Virus record (IMG/VR): IMGVR_UViG_3300032086_000934
Coordinates: 1-24,129 of that record
Source: a virus
DNA: 24,129 nucleotides
Strand: one strand, 5' to 3'
The translations under genes and the position numbers were made by a program. The first letter of the stretch is position 1; every line of letters begins with the position of its first letter. Under the pieces are notes generated by a model. The model worked only from the letters and a program-made list of their open reading frames with translations, searched no databases and was not told where the DNA came from. This document shows, piece by piece, positions 1 through 6,277 of the stretch.

Positions 1-1
1 T

Positions 2-91
2 GGCGAGCCTCTATCTAGCAATCCATATGGTTACAATTCTGATATTTGTTCGTACTGTGCATGGGCCGCAGGCTGGCATGATGCAAGATAA
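2..91 (+). CDS. Small Rmf/CrpP-like protein, 3' end only
   Basis: The window opens inside a reading frame that stays open for 29 residues and stops at TAA 89-91. The visible C-terminus contains an NPY motif, a CxxC pair (CSYC) and ends AWAAGWHDAR. The pattern NPY...AW..GW.DA is what I associate with the short ribosome-modulation-factor/CrpP-like proteins common in phages of Gram-negative bacteria. The start lies before the window, so length and domain content cannot be judged. Another frame is also open across this stretch but gives an unpatterned peptide. The family assignment is from pattern memory only. Confidence 0.42.
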   Translation, partial: GEPLSSNPYGYNSDICSYCAWAAGWHDAR

Positions 92-94
92 CAC

Positions 95-122
95 TTGACG
101 CACCTGCAAGAGGTGCTATCTT
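95..122 (+). promoter_or_regulatory. Candidate promoter with inverted repeat in the spacer
   Basis: TTGACG (95-100) and TATCTT (117-122) are separated by 16 bases, a sigma70-like arrangement, 29 bases before the beta-barrel gene start. The spacer is nearly filled by a perfect inverted repeat, GCACCT (100-105) and AGGTGC (111-116), with a GCAAG loop. It is not followed by a T tract, so it looks more like an operator than a terminator. The ten bases CGCACCTGCA (99-108) recur at 2563-2572 before the terminase genes. Confidence 0.5.
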
Positions 123-150
123 TACATAAACACACAAAAGGAGAGCACAA

Positions 151-678
151 ATGAAACTAACAACAACAATGCTAATAATCTGGGTTGCGGTAGTATTCGG
201 CGCGTTTACGTATGACGCGTTCGGTGACGAGGTTGAATTCCGAGTAACGGATATGACTTATAACTGGGGCGAAAACTACAACTTCCCAGTAACTGCGTAC
301 CATATCGGCTATACAAAATATTATGGTTTAACCGGTGTCCGCTTTATGGGTGGCCAGTCCGATACTCGAACAAACACAAAAGGCACGACTCACACAAACC
401 AAATTCGTAATTTCTTTGTATTGAATATCCATCGTAAATTGCAATTAACTGATCGTGTATCAATTCAGTATGGGCTTAACTACTCTGAATACAAAGGCGG
501 TTCGAAGGGGCAATATAATTCAGATTGTGATTATGGTCACGGCTTGGCTTTTCAATATCGAGTTAATAGCAAAGTGTCGTTGAAAGCCTCTTATGATTGG
601 TATTATGAGAAGTACAAAGAAGGGCTGGGTTTAGAAGAAACAAAAGGTTTGGGCTTGTCAATTGTCGGGGTGTTTTGA
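151..678 (+). CDS. Phage-encoded outer-membrane beta-barrel protein
   Basis: This 175-aa protein starts at an ATG preceded by a strong AGGAG ribosome site. Residues 1 to about 25 form a hydrophobic signal peptide, with a plausible AFG/DE cleavage site. The mature part is a series of alternating polar/aromatic strands (for example VSLKASYDWYYEKY) and the chain ends in phenylalanine, the usual terminal signature of outer-membrane beta-barrels. The size suits an eight-stranded barrel such as Ail, OmpX or lambda Lom, but no specific family is certain. It is the first gene behind the promoter at 95-122 and leads into the 55-aa gene with a TGATG overlap. By analogy with Lom it could alter the host surface, for example to block superinfection; that role is inferred. 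Confidence 0.65.
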   Translation: MKLTTTMLIIWVAVVFGAFTYDAFGDEVEFRVTDMTYNWGENYNFPVTAYHIGYTKYYGLTGVRFMGGQSDTRTNTKGTTHTNQIRNFFVLNIHRKLQLTDRVSIQYGLNYSEYKGGSKGQYNSDCDYGHGLAFQYRVNSKVSLKASYDWYYEKYKEGLGLEETKGLGLSIVGVF

Positions 679-845
679 TGAAGTTTAGCAGCTGGATACC
701 TGATTATATTTATACGGTTGAGATTGATGATTATGACGCTATCGGCGACCACTTCGATTTTTGCAAGATAATGGCTGATGAAGTAATTGCTTCGATGGTT
801 GCTAATGCTGCTATATTTAAGATGATGCGAGGAGAGAGCAAATGA
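678..845 (+). CDS. Hypothetical 55-aa protein
   Basis: A 55-codon frame begins MKFSSWIPDYIYTVEID and ends RGESK. Its ATG overlaps the stop of the beta-barrel gene (TGATG) and its stop overlaps the ATG of the DUF6378 gene. A GGGG ribosome site lies seven bases before the start. The product is acidic in its first half and hydrophobic in its second (VIASMVANAAIF), without a convincing membrane span. Coupling on both sides supports a real gene. I do not recognise a family. Confidence 0.6.
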   Translation: MKFSSWIPDYIYTVEIDDYDAIGDHFDFCKIMADEVIASMVANAAIFKMMRGESK

Positions 846-1333
846 AAGAACCAGAATGGCTACCAAACCCAATGACGGATGAGTGTCCTGTACCATATGG
901 GCATGATGTTGAAATCAAGTTTAAAAGCGGTAATGAGCAAATAATTAACAAGCCAGGTAACTGGTATTGGGGAAGATTAGATGACACTAGAACAATCACC
1001 CACTACCGAGACTGGACAGCATTCAATCAGCAGCAAGCTAAGCCAGCACCAAACCAACAACCAGCACACGAGTTCCTAGAAAAAGCACTGGGGCATATGC
1101 AAGACCGTGCGACCACATACGACTCAGCGAAAGGTGAGCGTAGCATGGGTAAGACGGTTGCTATGTTTAACGCTATGTATGAGCAAGAGATCACAGAAGA
1201 ACAGGGCTGGGCGTTTATGTGCTTGCTTAAACTTGTTCGTACAAGTCAAGGCGATTTTAGAGCGGACAATTATGAAGACTTAGCGGCGTATGCTGGCCTT
1301 ATGGGTGAATCTGCTAGACAAGGGGGTGAGTGA
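842..1333 (+). CDS. DUF6378 domain phage protein
   Basis: This 163-aa protein appears to combine two modules. Residues 1-60 hold a PYGHDVEIKFKSG...WYWGRLDDTRTITHYR segment typical of small phage proteins. Residues 75-158 hold the DUF6378-like pattern with YDSAKGERSMGKTVAMFN, EEQGWAFMCLLKLVR and DNYEDLAAYAGL. The function of DUF6378 is not established; the genes usually sit among accessory and early genes of tailed phages. A GGAG site precedes the ATG by seven bases. Its stop overlaps the start of the metallophosphoesterase gene, so the two are translationally coupled. Confidence in the family is good; no biochemical role is claimed. Confidence 0.75.
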   Translation: MKEPEWLPNPMTDECPVPYGHDVEIKFKSGNEQIINKPGNWYWGRLDDTRTITHYRDWTAFNQQQAKPAPNQQPAHEFLEKALGHMQDRATTYDSAKGERSMGKTVAMFNAMYEQEITEEQGWAFMCLLKLVRTSQGDFRADNYEDLAAYAGLMGESARQGGE

Positions 1334-2544
1334 TGAACGAACTAAAGAAATACTGCGCAAACGAAAGCCAATGGGTGAAGGTGAAAGCCTTTATTGATAA
1401 CGGCCAAAACTACGCAGCAGGGGCAAAAGCTACCGGTTGCGACCATTCAAACTATCATAAAACGGTAAAAGCGGTCTTATTCAAAGCTGCACAGCATGGA
1501 TATAGCCCTGAACATGACTTAGAGCACCCGGTGCCAGACTCGCACCTGTTAAAAGGCGCATCCACGCTATACAAAGAAGGCAAGCCTGTGTTGCAGTGGG
1601 TAAAGTCGCAAATAAACATATTAGAGTGCAAAGAGCAGGCTAAAGAGTCAATTAAAGCGTTTTATGATGACTTACCAAAGATCAAAGTGCCAAAAGCGCC
1701 TAAGCTAAAATATGATCAGGATGTCATCCCGTGGATTCAGATCGGTGATGCTCACTTTGGCATGCTGGCCCACGAATGGGAAACAGGTGAAAACTTCGAT
1801 CTAAAGATTGCCGAGCGTGAGTTATCTCAAGCAATTAAGATGCTTATTGATGATTGTAAGCCTTGCGAGCGTGTTGTGATTAACGACCTTGGGGATTTTA
1901 CGCACTATGAGAACTTCGAGGGCGTGACACAGGCTAGCGGTCATGCTTTGGATTTAGACGGCCGATTCCCTAAGATGGTAACGGTTTACAGTCGCACGAT
2001 GCGTTTTATTGTTGATGAATGCCTTAAGAAATTCAAATACGTTGATGTGATTATCAATCAAGGAAATCATAGCCGCACTAATGATATCTGGATGGTCGAG
2101 CTATTACGCTGCGCATATCAGACCGACCGTGTAAACGTAATGGATAACAGCAGTATATTTATCCCTTACCGCATGGGCAACACGTTCGTAATGACGCATC
2201 ATAGCGATAAGTGCCGCCCGAATAAACTGGCTAATGTAATGGCCACTGACTTTTCCAATGAATGGGGAGAGGCTGAATTCCGCTATATTGACATTGGACA
2301 TATTCATCACAACATGGTATTGAAGGAACATCCAGGCGTTGTTATCGAGTCGTTTAATATTCTTGCTCCAATGGATAAATATGCGCATGATGGCGGCTGG
2401 CGTTCACGCTCAAGCATTACAATGGTATTCCGGTCCAAGAAATACGGCGAGATTGGCCGACGTAAACTACCTATTGAGCAGGTTCGTGATAGTTTGCAGA
2501 TAAAGGGCAAGAAACCACAACGCCGTAAAGTTTATACGGTTTAG
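1333..2544 (+). CDS. HTH-metallophosphoesterase protein
   Basis: I choose the ATG at 1333 (403 aa), which overlaps the previous stop and follows AGGGGG by six bases; a GTG at 1330 is in frame but less likely. The N-terminus (about 10-50) reads as a helix-turn-helix segment (NYAAGAKATGCDHSNYHKTV). A calcineurin-like metallophosphoesterase core follows, with metal-binding motifs in order: GDAH (D139, H141), LGDF (D188), GNHS (N245, H246), THHS (H289, H290) and GHIHH (H323, H325, H326). All expected positions are present, so the enzyme is probably active as a phosphoesterase or nuclease. Related proteins occur near terminase genes in other phages. A role in DNA processing before packaging is inference. 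Confidence 0.8.
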   Translation: MNELKKYCANESQWVKVKAFIDNGQNYAAGAKATGCDHSNYHKTVKAVLFKAAQHGYSPEHDLEHPVPDSHLLKGASTLYKEGKPVLQWVKSQINILECKEQAKESIKAFYDDLPKIKVPKAPKLKYDQDVIPWIQIGDAHFGMLAHEWETGENFDLKIAERELSQAIKMLIDDCKPCERVVINDLGDFTHYENFEGVTQASGHALDLDGRFPKMVTVYSRTMRFIVDECLKKFKYVDVIINQGNHSRTNDIWMVELLRCAYQTDRVNVMDNSSIFIPYRMGNTFVMTHHSDKCRPNKLANVMATDFSNEWGEAEFRYIDIGHIHHNMVLKEHPGVVIESFNILAPMDKYAHDGGWRSRSSITMVFRSKKYGEIGRRKLPIEQVRDSLQIKGKKPQRRKVYTV

Positions 2545-2562
2545 CAGTTACCGCGCCTAGTG

Positions 2563-2602
2563 CGCACCTGCACATATTCTGGTACTATTTATACATTAGT
2601 AC
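2563..2602 (+). promoter_or_regulatory. Inverted repeat and repeated 10-mer before the terminase genes
   Basis: The short gap between the metallophosphoesterase and terminase genes holds the palindrome GTGCGCAC (2560-2567), the 10-mer CGCACCTGCA (2563-2572) that is also present at 99-108, and a perfect inverted repeat GTACTA (2582-2587) / TAGTAC (2597-2602) around TTTATACAT. No good sigma70 -35/-10 pair is seen. The arrangement suits an operator or a phage-specific regulatory site for the late operon. Confidence 0.4.
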
Positions 2603-2635
2603 TGGGATATGTACATTTTTTGGGGTTATTTATAC

Positions 2636-3064
2636 ATGACTAAAAAGCTAACCCAAAAGCAAGAGAATTTCTGTAAGTTATTTATCGAGTTAGGCAATCA
2701 GTCTGAGGCATACCGTCAAGCATACGAGACGAAAGCGGACTATAAAAGCGTTAATGTAAGGGCTTGCGAGCTTCTAAAGGATCGTAATGTTGCCGTAAGG
2801 GTTCAGGAGTTAAGAGAATTGGCACAAGAAAGACACAATGTCACCGTTGACAGCCTCCTGAAAGAGCTAGAAGAGGCGCGCACAATCGCATTGAAATGTG
2901 AGACGCCTCAAAGCTCTGCGGCCATCTCAGCGACAATGGGTAAGGCTAAGCTGTGCGGGTTGGATAAGCAGATTATTGATCATACTAACTCTGATGGCAG
3001 TATGGCACCAAGCGTCATCCAGATAGTTGCACCCGTCGAGTCTACAGAATCAAGTGACGATTAA
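2636..3064 (+). CDS. terS: Terminase small subunit
   Basis: The preferred start is the ATG at 2636 (142 aa, beginning MTKKLTQKQENFC), which has GGGG ten bases upstream. An in-frame ATG at 2609 adds nine hydrophobic residues and has a poorly spaced ribosome site. The N-terminal region LTQKQENFCKLFIELGNQSEAYRQAY is the typical helix-turn-helix start of Terminase_2-type small subunits, which bind the packaging site and load the large subunit. Residues 70-115 are helical (VDSLLKELEEARTIAL) and suit the oligomerisation region. The C-terminus is acidic (ESTESSDD). It overlaps terL, as is usual for this pair. Confidence 0.85.
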   Translation: MTKKLTQKQENFCKLFIELGNQSEAYRQAYETKADYKSVNVRACELLKDRNVAVRVQELRELAQERHNVTVDSLLKELEEARTIALKCETPQSSAAISATMGKAKLCGLDKQIIDHTNSDGSMAPSVIQIVAPVESTESSDD

Positions 3065-4280
3065 GCGCGTAGAAATACCACCAAAGCTAATACCCGTATT
3101 TGCCCCGCCTAGGGGCGAATTGCGTTACCGTGGCGCATATGGTGGCCGTGGTTCGGGTAAGTCCTACACGTTCGCTAAGATGGCTGCTATATGGGGAGCC
3201 GTTGAGTGCCTGCGTATTCTCTGCACTCGTGAACTGCAAAACTCAATTAAAGAATCATTCCACGCTGAATTAAAGAACGCTATTGCATCCGATCCTTGGC
3301 TGGCTAGTTGTTACGATGTTGGCATAGATTATATTCGTGGCCATAATGGCACTGAATTTCTTTTCCGTGGCTTGCGTCACTCGATGGGTGCTATTAAGTC
3401 TACCGCTCAGATTGATTTGTGCATCGTTGAAGAAGCGGAAGACGTGCCAGAAAGCGCATGGCTTGACTTGTTGCCGACTATTCGGGCGCCTAAGTCTGAG
3501 ATATGGATTGTATGGAACCCCAAGAAAGATGGCAGCCCTACCGATACCAGGTTCAAGAAGAATGAGCCTAGCCGCTCAAAGATAGTGGCAATGAACTACA
3601 ATGACAATCCGTGGTTCCCAGATGAACTAGAAGAGATGCGACTAGATCAACGGGCTATCATGGAAGACGCTGTTTACCGTCACGTTTGGGAAGGTGCCTA
3701 CCTAAAACATGGTGCTGCTCAGATATTCAGCAAGAAGTACAAAATCCAATCATTCGATGCTCAACCGACATGGGATGGGCCATACTTTGGCGTCGACTTT
3801 GGTTTTGCACAAGACCCGACCGCCGCTGTGCGTTGTTACGTTGCGGATAATCGCCTTTATATCGATTATGAAGCGGGCAAAGTTGGGCTAGAGCTAGACG
3901 ATACAGCCGACTACATTAAAGACCGTATTCCTGAGATAGAGCGACATGTATCGCGCGCGGACTGTGCACGTCCTGAGTCTATTAGCTATCTAAAGCGCAA
4001 GGGTTTGCCGCGTATCACTGGTGTTGAGAAGGGAAAGGGTAGCGTTGAAGATGGTATCGAGTTTATTAAGAGCTTCGAGTGTGTTGTGATTCATCCACGC
4101 TGCGAGAAGGTGGCCGAAGAATTTAGCAACTACAGTTACAAGGTTGACAGGCTATCAGGCGATATACTGCCCGTGCCTGTCGATGATTGGAACCATTACA
4201 TTGATGCGCTGCGTTATGCATTACAGCCGCTTATGAAGGCCCGCAAAGTCGCCCCGATTGCGTTTAGTTGGGCGAATTAA
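3054..4280 (+). CDS. terL: Terminase large subunit, packaging ATPase/nuclease
   Basis: The likely start is the GTG at 3054 (408 aa, MTIKRVEIPPKLIPVF), overlapping the terS stop by 11 bases; a TTG at 3027 is also in frame. The N-terminal ATPase domain has a Walker A motif GGRGSGKS (30-37, K36) and a Walker B LCIVEE (122-127, E126/E127). The C-terminal RNase H-like nuclease has VDFGFAQDP (D248), a second acidic residue in RADCARPE (D303) and DDWNHYIDALRYAL (D377, D378, H381, D384). This is the Terminase_3 layout. The enzyme cuts concatemeric DNA and pumps it into the procapsid through the portal. All key residues are present. The 3' end overlaps the minus-strand HTH gene by 17 bases. Confidence 0.93.
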   Translation: MTIKRVEIPPKLIPVFAPPRGELRYRGAYGGRGSGKSYTFAKMAAIWGAVECLRILCTRELQNSIKESFHAELKNAIASDPWLASCYDVGIDYIRGHNGTEFLFRGLRHSMGAIKSTAQIDLCIVEEAEDVPESAWLDLLPTIRAPKSEIWIVWNPKKDGSPTDTRFKKNEPSRSKIVAMNYNDNPWFPDELEEMRLDQRAIMEDAVYRHVWEGAYLKHGAAQIFSKKYKIQSFDAQPTWDGPYFGVDFGFAQDPTAAVRCYVADNRLYIDYEAGKVGLELDDTADYIKDRIPEIERHVSRADCARPESISYLKRKGLPRITGVEKGKGSVEDGIEFIKSFECVVIHPRCEKVAEEFSNYSYKVDRLSGDILPVPVDDWNHYIDALRYALQPLMKARKVAPIAFSWAN

Positions 4281-4425
4281 ACAAAGGCCGCAACACCCGC
4301 CCATCACGCCACTCGCAGCCATACTCAAGCCAGCGCACTACCTGCGTGCGACTGACTCCGATTGAACGGGCAAACTCTGAGACGTTGCCCGCGTGGGTTT
4401 GGGTTATGTGTTGGTGTAGTGTCAT
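4264..4425 (-). CDS. Small helix-turn-helix DNA-binding protein
   Basis: This 53-aa minus-strand frame starts at the ATG complementary to 4423-4425, with AAGGA upstream on that strand. Residues 14-37 read as a classical Cro/YdaS-like helix-turn-helix: GNVSEFARSIG, the turn GVSRT, then QVVRWLEYG as recognition helix. The C-terminus CEWRDGRVLRPLF would pack on it. It is shorter than most Cro proteins but complete as a minimal domain. It lies downstream of the 68-aa gene on the same strand and overlaps the end of terL in convergent orientation by 17 bases. It could regulate its own promoter at 4719-4746 or the neighbouring late genes. The fold is a confident pattern call; the target is inference. 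Confidence 0.68.
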   Translation of the reverse strand: MTLHQHITQTHAGNVSEFARSIGVSRTQVVRWLEYGCEWRDGRVLRPLFNSPN

Positions 4426-4447
4426 TTGAAGTCATCCTTTAATGGGA

Positions 4448-4462
4448 AGGGCTTAAAGCCCT
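4448..4462 (-). other. Short hairpin between the two minus-strand genes
   Basis: AGGGCTT (4448-4454) and AAGCCCT (4456-4462) form a near-perfect palindrome, giving at least a five-pair stem with a five-base loop. It lies between the 68-aa and 53-aa minus-strand genes. No T tract follows on either strand, so it is a weak terminator or a processing/attenuation hairpin that could lower expression of the HTH gene. Confidence 0.4.
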
Positions 4463-4473
4463 GCCTTCATTAT

Positions 4474-4680
4474 TTATATTTGTGCGTAATATCCAGTAAT
4501 TTCACCTTTAAACCATTTCGGAAATAACACTTGTTCAACTGTGTTTAGTCGCTCACCGTCCACCAGTGTTCCGAAATATCCAGTCTTTACTGTGTTTTTA
4601 CCGACTGTCTTCATTACGCCATTTATTAGAATTGTGTCACCGGTATTTAAATCAGCTGGATGAATAGATACTGTTTTCAT
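4474..4680 (-). CDS. Hypothetical small phage protein (68 aa)
   Basis: The 68-aa product begins MKTVSIHPADLNTGDTI and ends FPKWFKGEITGYYAQI. It has an AAGGA ribosome site and its own promoter (4719-4746). I recognise the general form (an SH3/KOW-like stretch GDTILINGVMKTVGKNTVKTG followed by a KWFKGEI.GY tail) from accessory proteins of gammaproteobacterial phages, where no function is assigned. It is the first gene of a two-gene minus-strand unit inserted between terL and portal, so it behaves as a moron. Lack of membrane segments or metal motifs leaves the role open. Confidence 0.7.
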   Translation of the reverse strand: MKTVSIHPADLNTGDTILINGVMKTVGKNTVKTGYFGTLVDGERLNTVEQVLFPKWFKGEITGYYAQI

Positions 4681-4718
4681 TCTCTCTTTCCTTTTTGGTT
4701 TATCGTTTCGATGTAGTA

Positions 4719-4746
4719 ATAGTACAATACTGTGCTATTTATGCAA
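4719..4746 (-). promoter_or_regulatory. Minus-strand promoter with overlapping operator-like repeat
   Basis: On the minus strand TTGCAT (4746-4741) and TACTAT (4724-4719) are 16 bases apart and lead into the 68-aa gene. An inverted repeat ATAGTAC (4719-4725) / GTGCTAT (4732-4738), with a six-base centre and one mismatch, covers the -10 box and most of the spacer. A protein bound there would block this promoter. The small HTH protein of the same operon is an obvious candidate. Confidence 0.5.
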
Positions 4747-4771
4747 GCATTAATTTCAATTTATTTTGGTA

Positions 4772-4780
4772 TGTTACAAT
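4772..4780 (+). promoter_or_regulatory. Candidate extended -10 promoter for portal
   Basis: TGT-TACAAT (TG 4772-4773, -10 box 4775-4780) matches an extended -10 element, 28 bases before the portal ATG. No convincing -35 is present, as is allowed for extended -10 promoters. Together with the minus-strand promoter at 4719-4746 it makes a divergent control region. Confidence 0.4.
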
Positions 4781-4807
4781 TAACCCAATTATCTACAGGG
4801 CCAACTA

Positions 4808-6208
4808 ATGAGCGTTTCCACTAAGCACCCAGAATACCTAGAAGCACTCAAAACGGTGCGATTAACACGTGACGCCGTTAAAGGCGATCCAGCCATTAAG
4901 AAAGGCGGGGAATTATACCTACCTGCTGAGTTTGCCGATTCTGACACTGCTCGATATAAAGCATATAAAAACCGCTCGTTCTTCTTAGGTGTGACTAAGC
5001 AGGCCCAGAAGTCCACCATGGGTATGATATTCCGCAAACAGCCTGATGTTGGCGAGGGTTTGCCTGCATACCTTGAAAGCATTCAATTCAATATCGACGG
5101 CTCAGGCCAGTCACTCGAACAAGTGGCGAAGTTTGGCGTTAAGGAAATGGAAGAGACGGGACGTGTAGGCTTGTTTGTCGACTATCCGCCTATTGACACA
5201 ACCGTGACACGAAGCCAAGAGACACAAGCTGGTGCACGTCCTGTGCTTATCTCTTATGAGTTTGAGCAGATTATTAACTGGCGCACGACCGTTGAGAATG
5301 GCATTGAGAAGTTAAGCCTTGTTGTACTTGAGGAAAAGGTGCTCAAGGAATCAAACACTGAGTTTCAGCATGACATGGAAAAGCAGTATCGTATCCTGCG
5401 CTTACGCGATGGCATCTATACAGTTGAAGTACAAGATGAGCATGAAAACACCATAGAAGACGAATTCCCACCTCTTATGGCAGGTGGCGAGCCGTTTGAT
5501 CATATTCCGTTCTACATATCTGGCACTGAGAACAACCGCCCATGCGTAGACGCGCCATTACTAGCTGATTTAGCAGTGGTCAATGTTGCGCACTATCAAA
5601 CAACAGCAGATCATCGAGAGAACTTGTATATCCATGGTCAACTAACGCTAGGCATTGCGACAAAGCTCGACTATCACCAGTTCAAAGAAGCTAACCCAGA
5701 TGGAATCAAGGTCGGCTCTCGTTCAGGCCACTACTTAGGTGAAGGTGGTTCATTCCAGACTGCTACAGCGCCTGAGTCATCTAGCCTACGTGTAGGGCTG
5801 CAAGACCTAGAAGAGCAGATGGTTTCTATTGGTGCCAAGCTTGTAACCAAATCAGGACAAGCTGAGACAGCAGAGGCCGCACGCCTTAAAGCAAGCGGTG
5901 AGGCAAGTTCGCTAGACATTATGGTGAACAACTACAGCGACGCAATAGAACTGGCACTAGAAGACATGCTTTTCTTTGTTGGCCAGTGGGAGCCTGTTAC
6001 TTATCGCTTAAACACTCAATTCTTCGAGGATACACTAACGCCTCAACTAGCCGCGGCAATCACTGGTTTTGAAACTGCCGGCACAATCGCCAAGCGTGAT
6101 GCTCGCTATATGATTCGCAAAGGTAAGATTGAGATAGAAGAAGGCCGCACCGATGAGGACATAGACCTAGACATAGCTGGGCAAGTGGCATTGACAACAC
6201 AGCTTTAA
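4808..6208 (+). CDS. Portal protein (DUF4055 type)
   Basis: The 466-aa protein has the length and layout of DUF4055 portal proteins, which form the dodecameric DNA channel at the capsid vertex. Recognisable parts are the N-terminal YKAYKNRSFFLGVTKQAQKS clamp-like helix, the VGLFVDYPP segment (about 120-130), the VVNVAHYQTTADHRENLYIHG segment (about 258-278), the GAKLVTKSGQAETAEAARLK helix (about 339-358) and an acidic C-terminus. It comes directly before the scaffold gene and after the terminase genes, as expected. The ribosome site (GGG 13 to 11 bases upstream) is weak. No frameshift or truncation is visible. Confidence 0.85.
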   Translation: MSVSTKHPEYLEALKTVRLTRDAVKGDPAIKKGGELYLPAEFADSDTARYKAYKNRSFFLGVTKQAQKSTMGMIFRKQPDVGEGLPAYLESIQFNIDGSGQSLEQVAKFGVKEMEETGRVGLFVDYPPIDTTVTRSQETQAGARPVLISYEFEQIINWRTTVENGIEKLSLVVLEEKVLKESNTEFQHDMEKQYRILRLRDGIYTVEVQDEHENTIEDEFPPLMAGGEPFDHIPFYISGTENNRPCVDAPLLADLAVVNVAHYQTTADHRENLYIHGQLTLGIATKLDYHQFKEANPDGIKVGSRSGHYLGEGGSFQTATAPESSSLRVGLQDLEEQMVSIGAKLVTKSGQAETAEAARLKASGEASSLDIMVNNYSDAIELALEDMLFFVGQWEPVTYRLNTQFFEDTLTPQLAAAITGFETAGTIAKRDARYMIRKGKIEIEEGRTDEDIDLDIAGQVALTTQL

Positions 6209-6222
6209 TGATGTGTTACAAT
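6191..6222 (+). promoter_or_regulatory. Candidate promoter before the scaffold gene
   Basis: A consensus TTGACA (6191-6196) lies inside the end of the portal gene, and an extended -10 box TGT-TACAAT (6214-6222) follows its stop. The spacer is 20 bases, longer than ideal, so activity would depend mostly on the extended -10 element. The same nine bases TGTTACAAT occur before the portal gene at 4772-4780. Confidence 0.38.
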
Positions 6223-6229
6223 TGGGCAA

Positions 6230-6276
6230 AACCTAAGCGGGGCTTGGGTTATGTTCAATATCTAAACGGGGTTTAG
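6230..6276 (+). promoter_or_regulatory. Tandem hairpins in the scaffold leader
   Basis: Two consecutive stems, each with a GGG loop, precede the scaffold ATG at 6278. The first is AACCTAAGC (6230-6238) with GCTTGGGTT (6242-6250), nine pairs including one G-U. The second is CTAAAC (6262-6267) with GTTTAG (6271-6276). They look like diverged copies of CTAARCGGGGYTTRG. The GGGG of the second is the only ribosome-site candidate for scaffold. A four-codon frame (MFNI, 6251-6265) lies between them. Confidence 0.5.
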
Positions 6277-6277
6277 A

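Noticed and set aside
603-896. Minus-strand 97-aa frame
   Set aside because: It is antisense to three coupled + strand genes, with no promoter or ribosome site of note.
6191-6222. Strong sigma70 promoter claim for scaffold
   Set aside because: The -35 is consensus but the 20-base spacer is too long for a confident call, so it is listed only as a candidate with low confidence.
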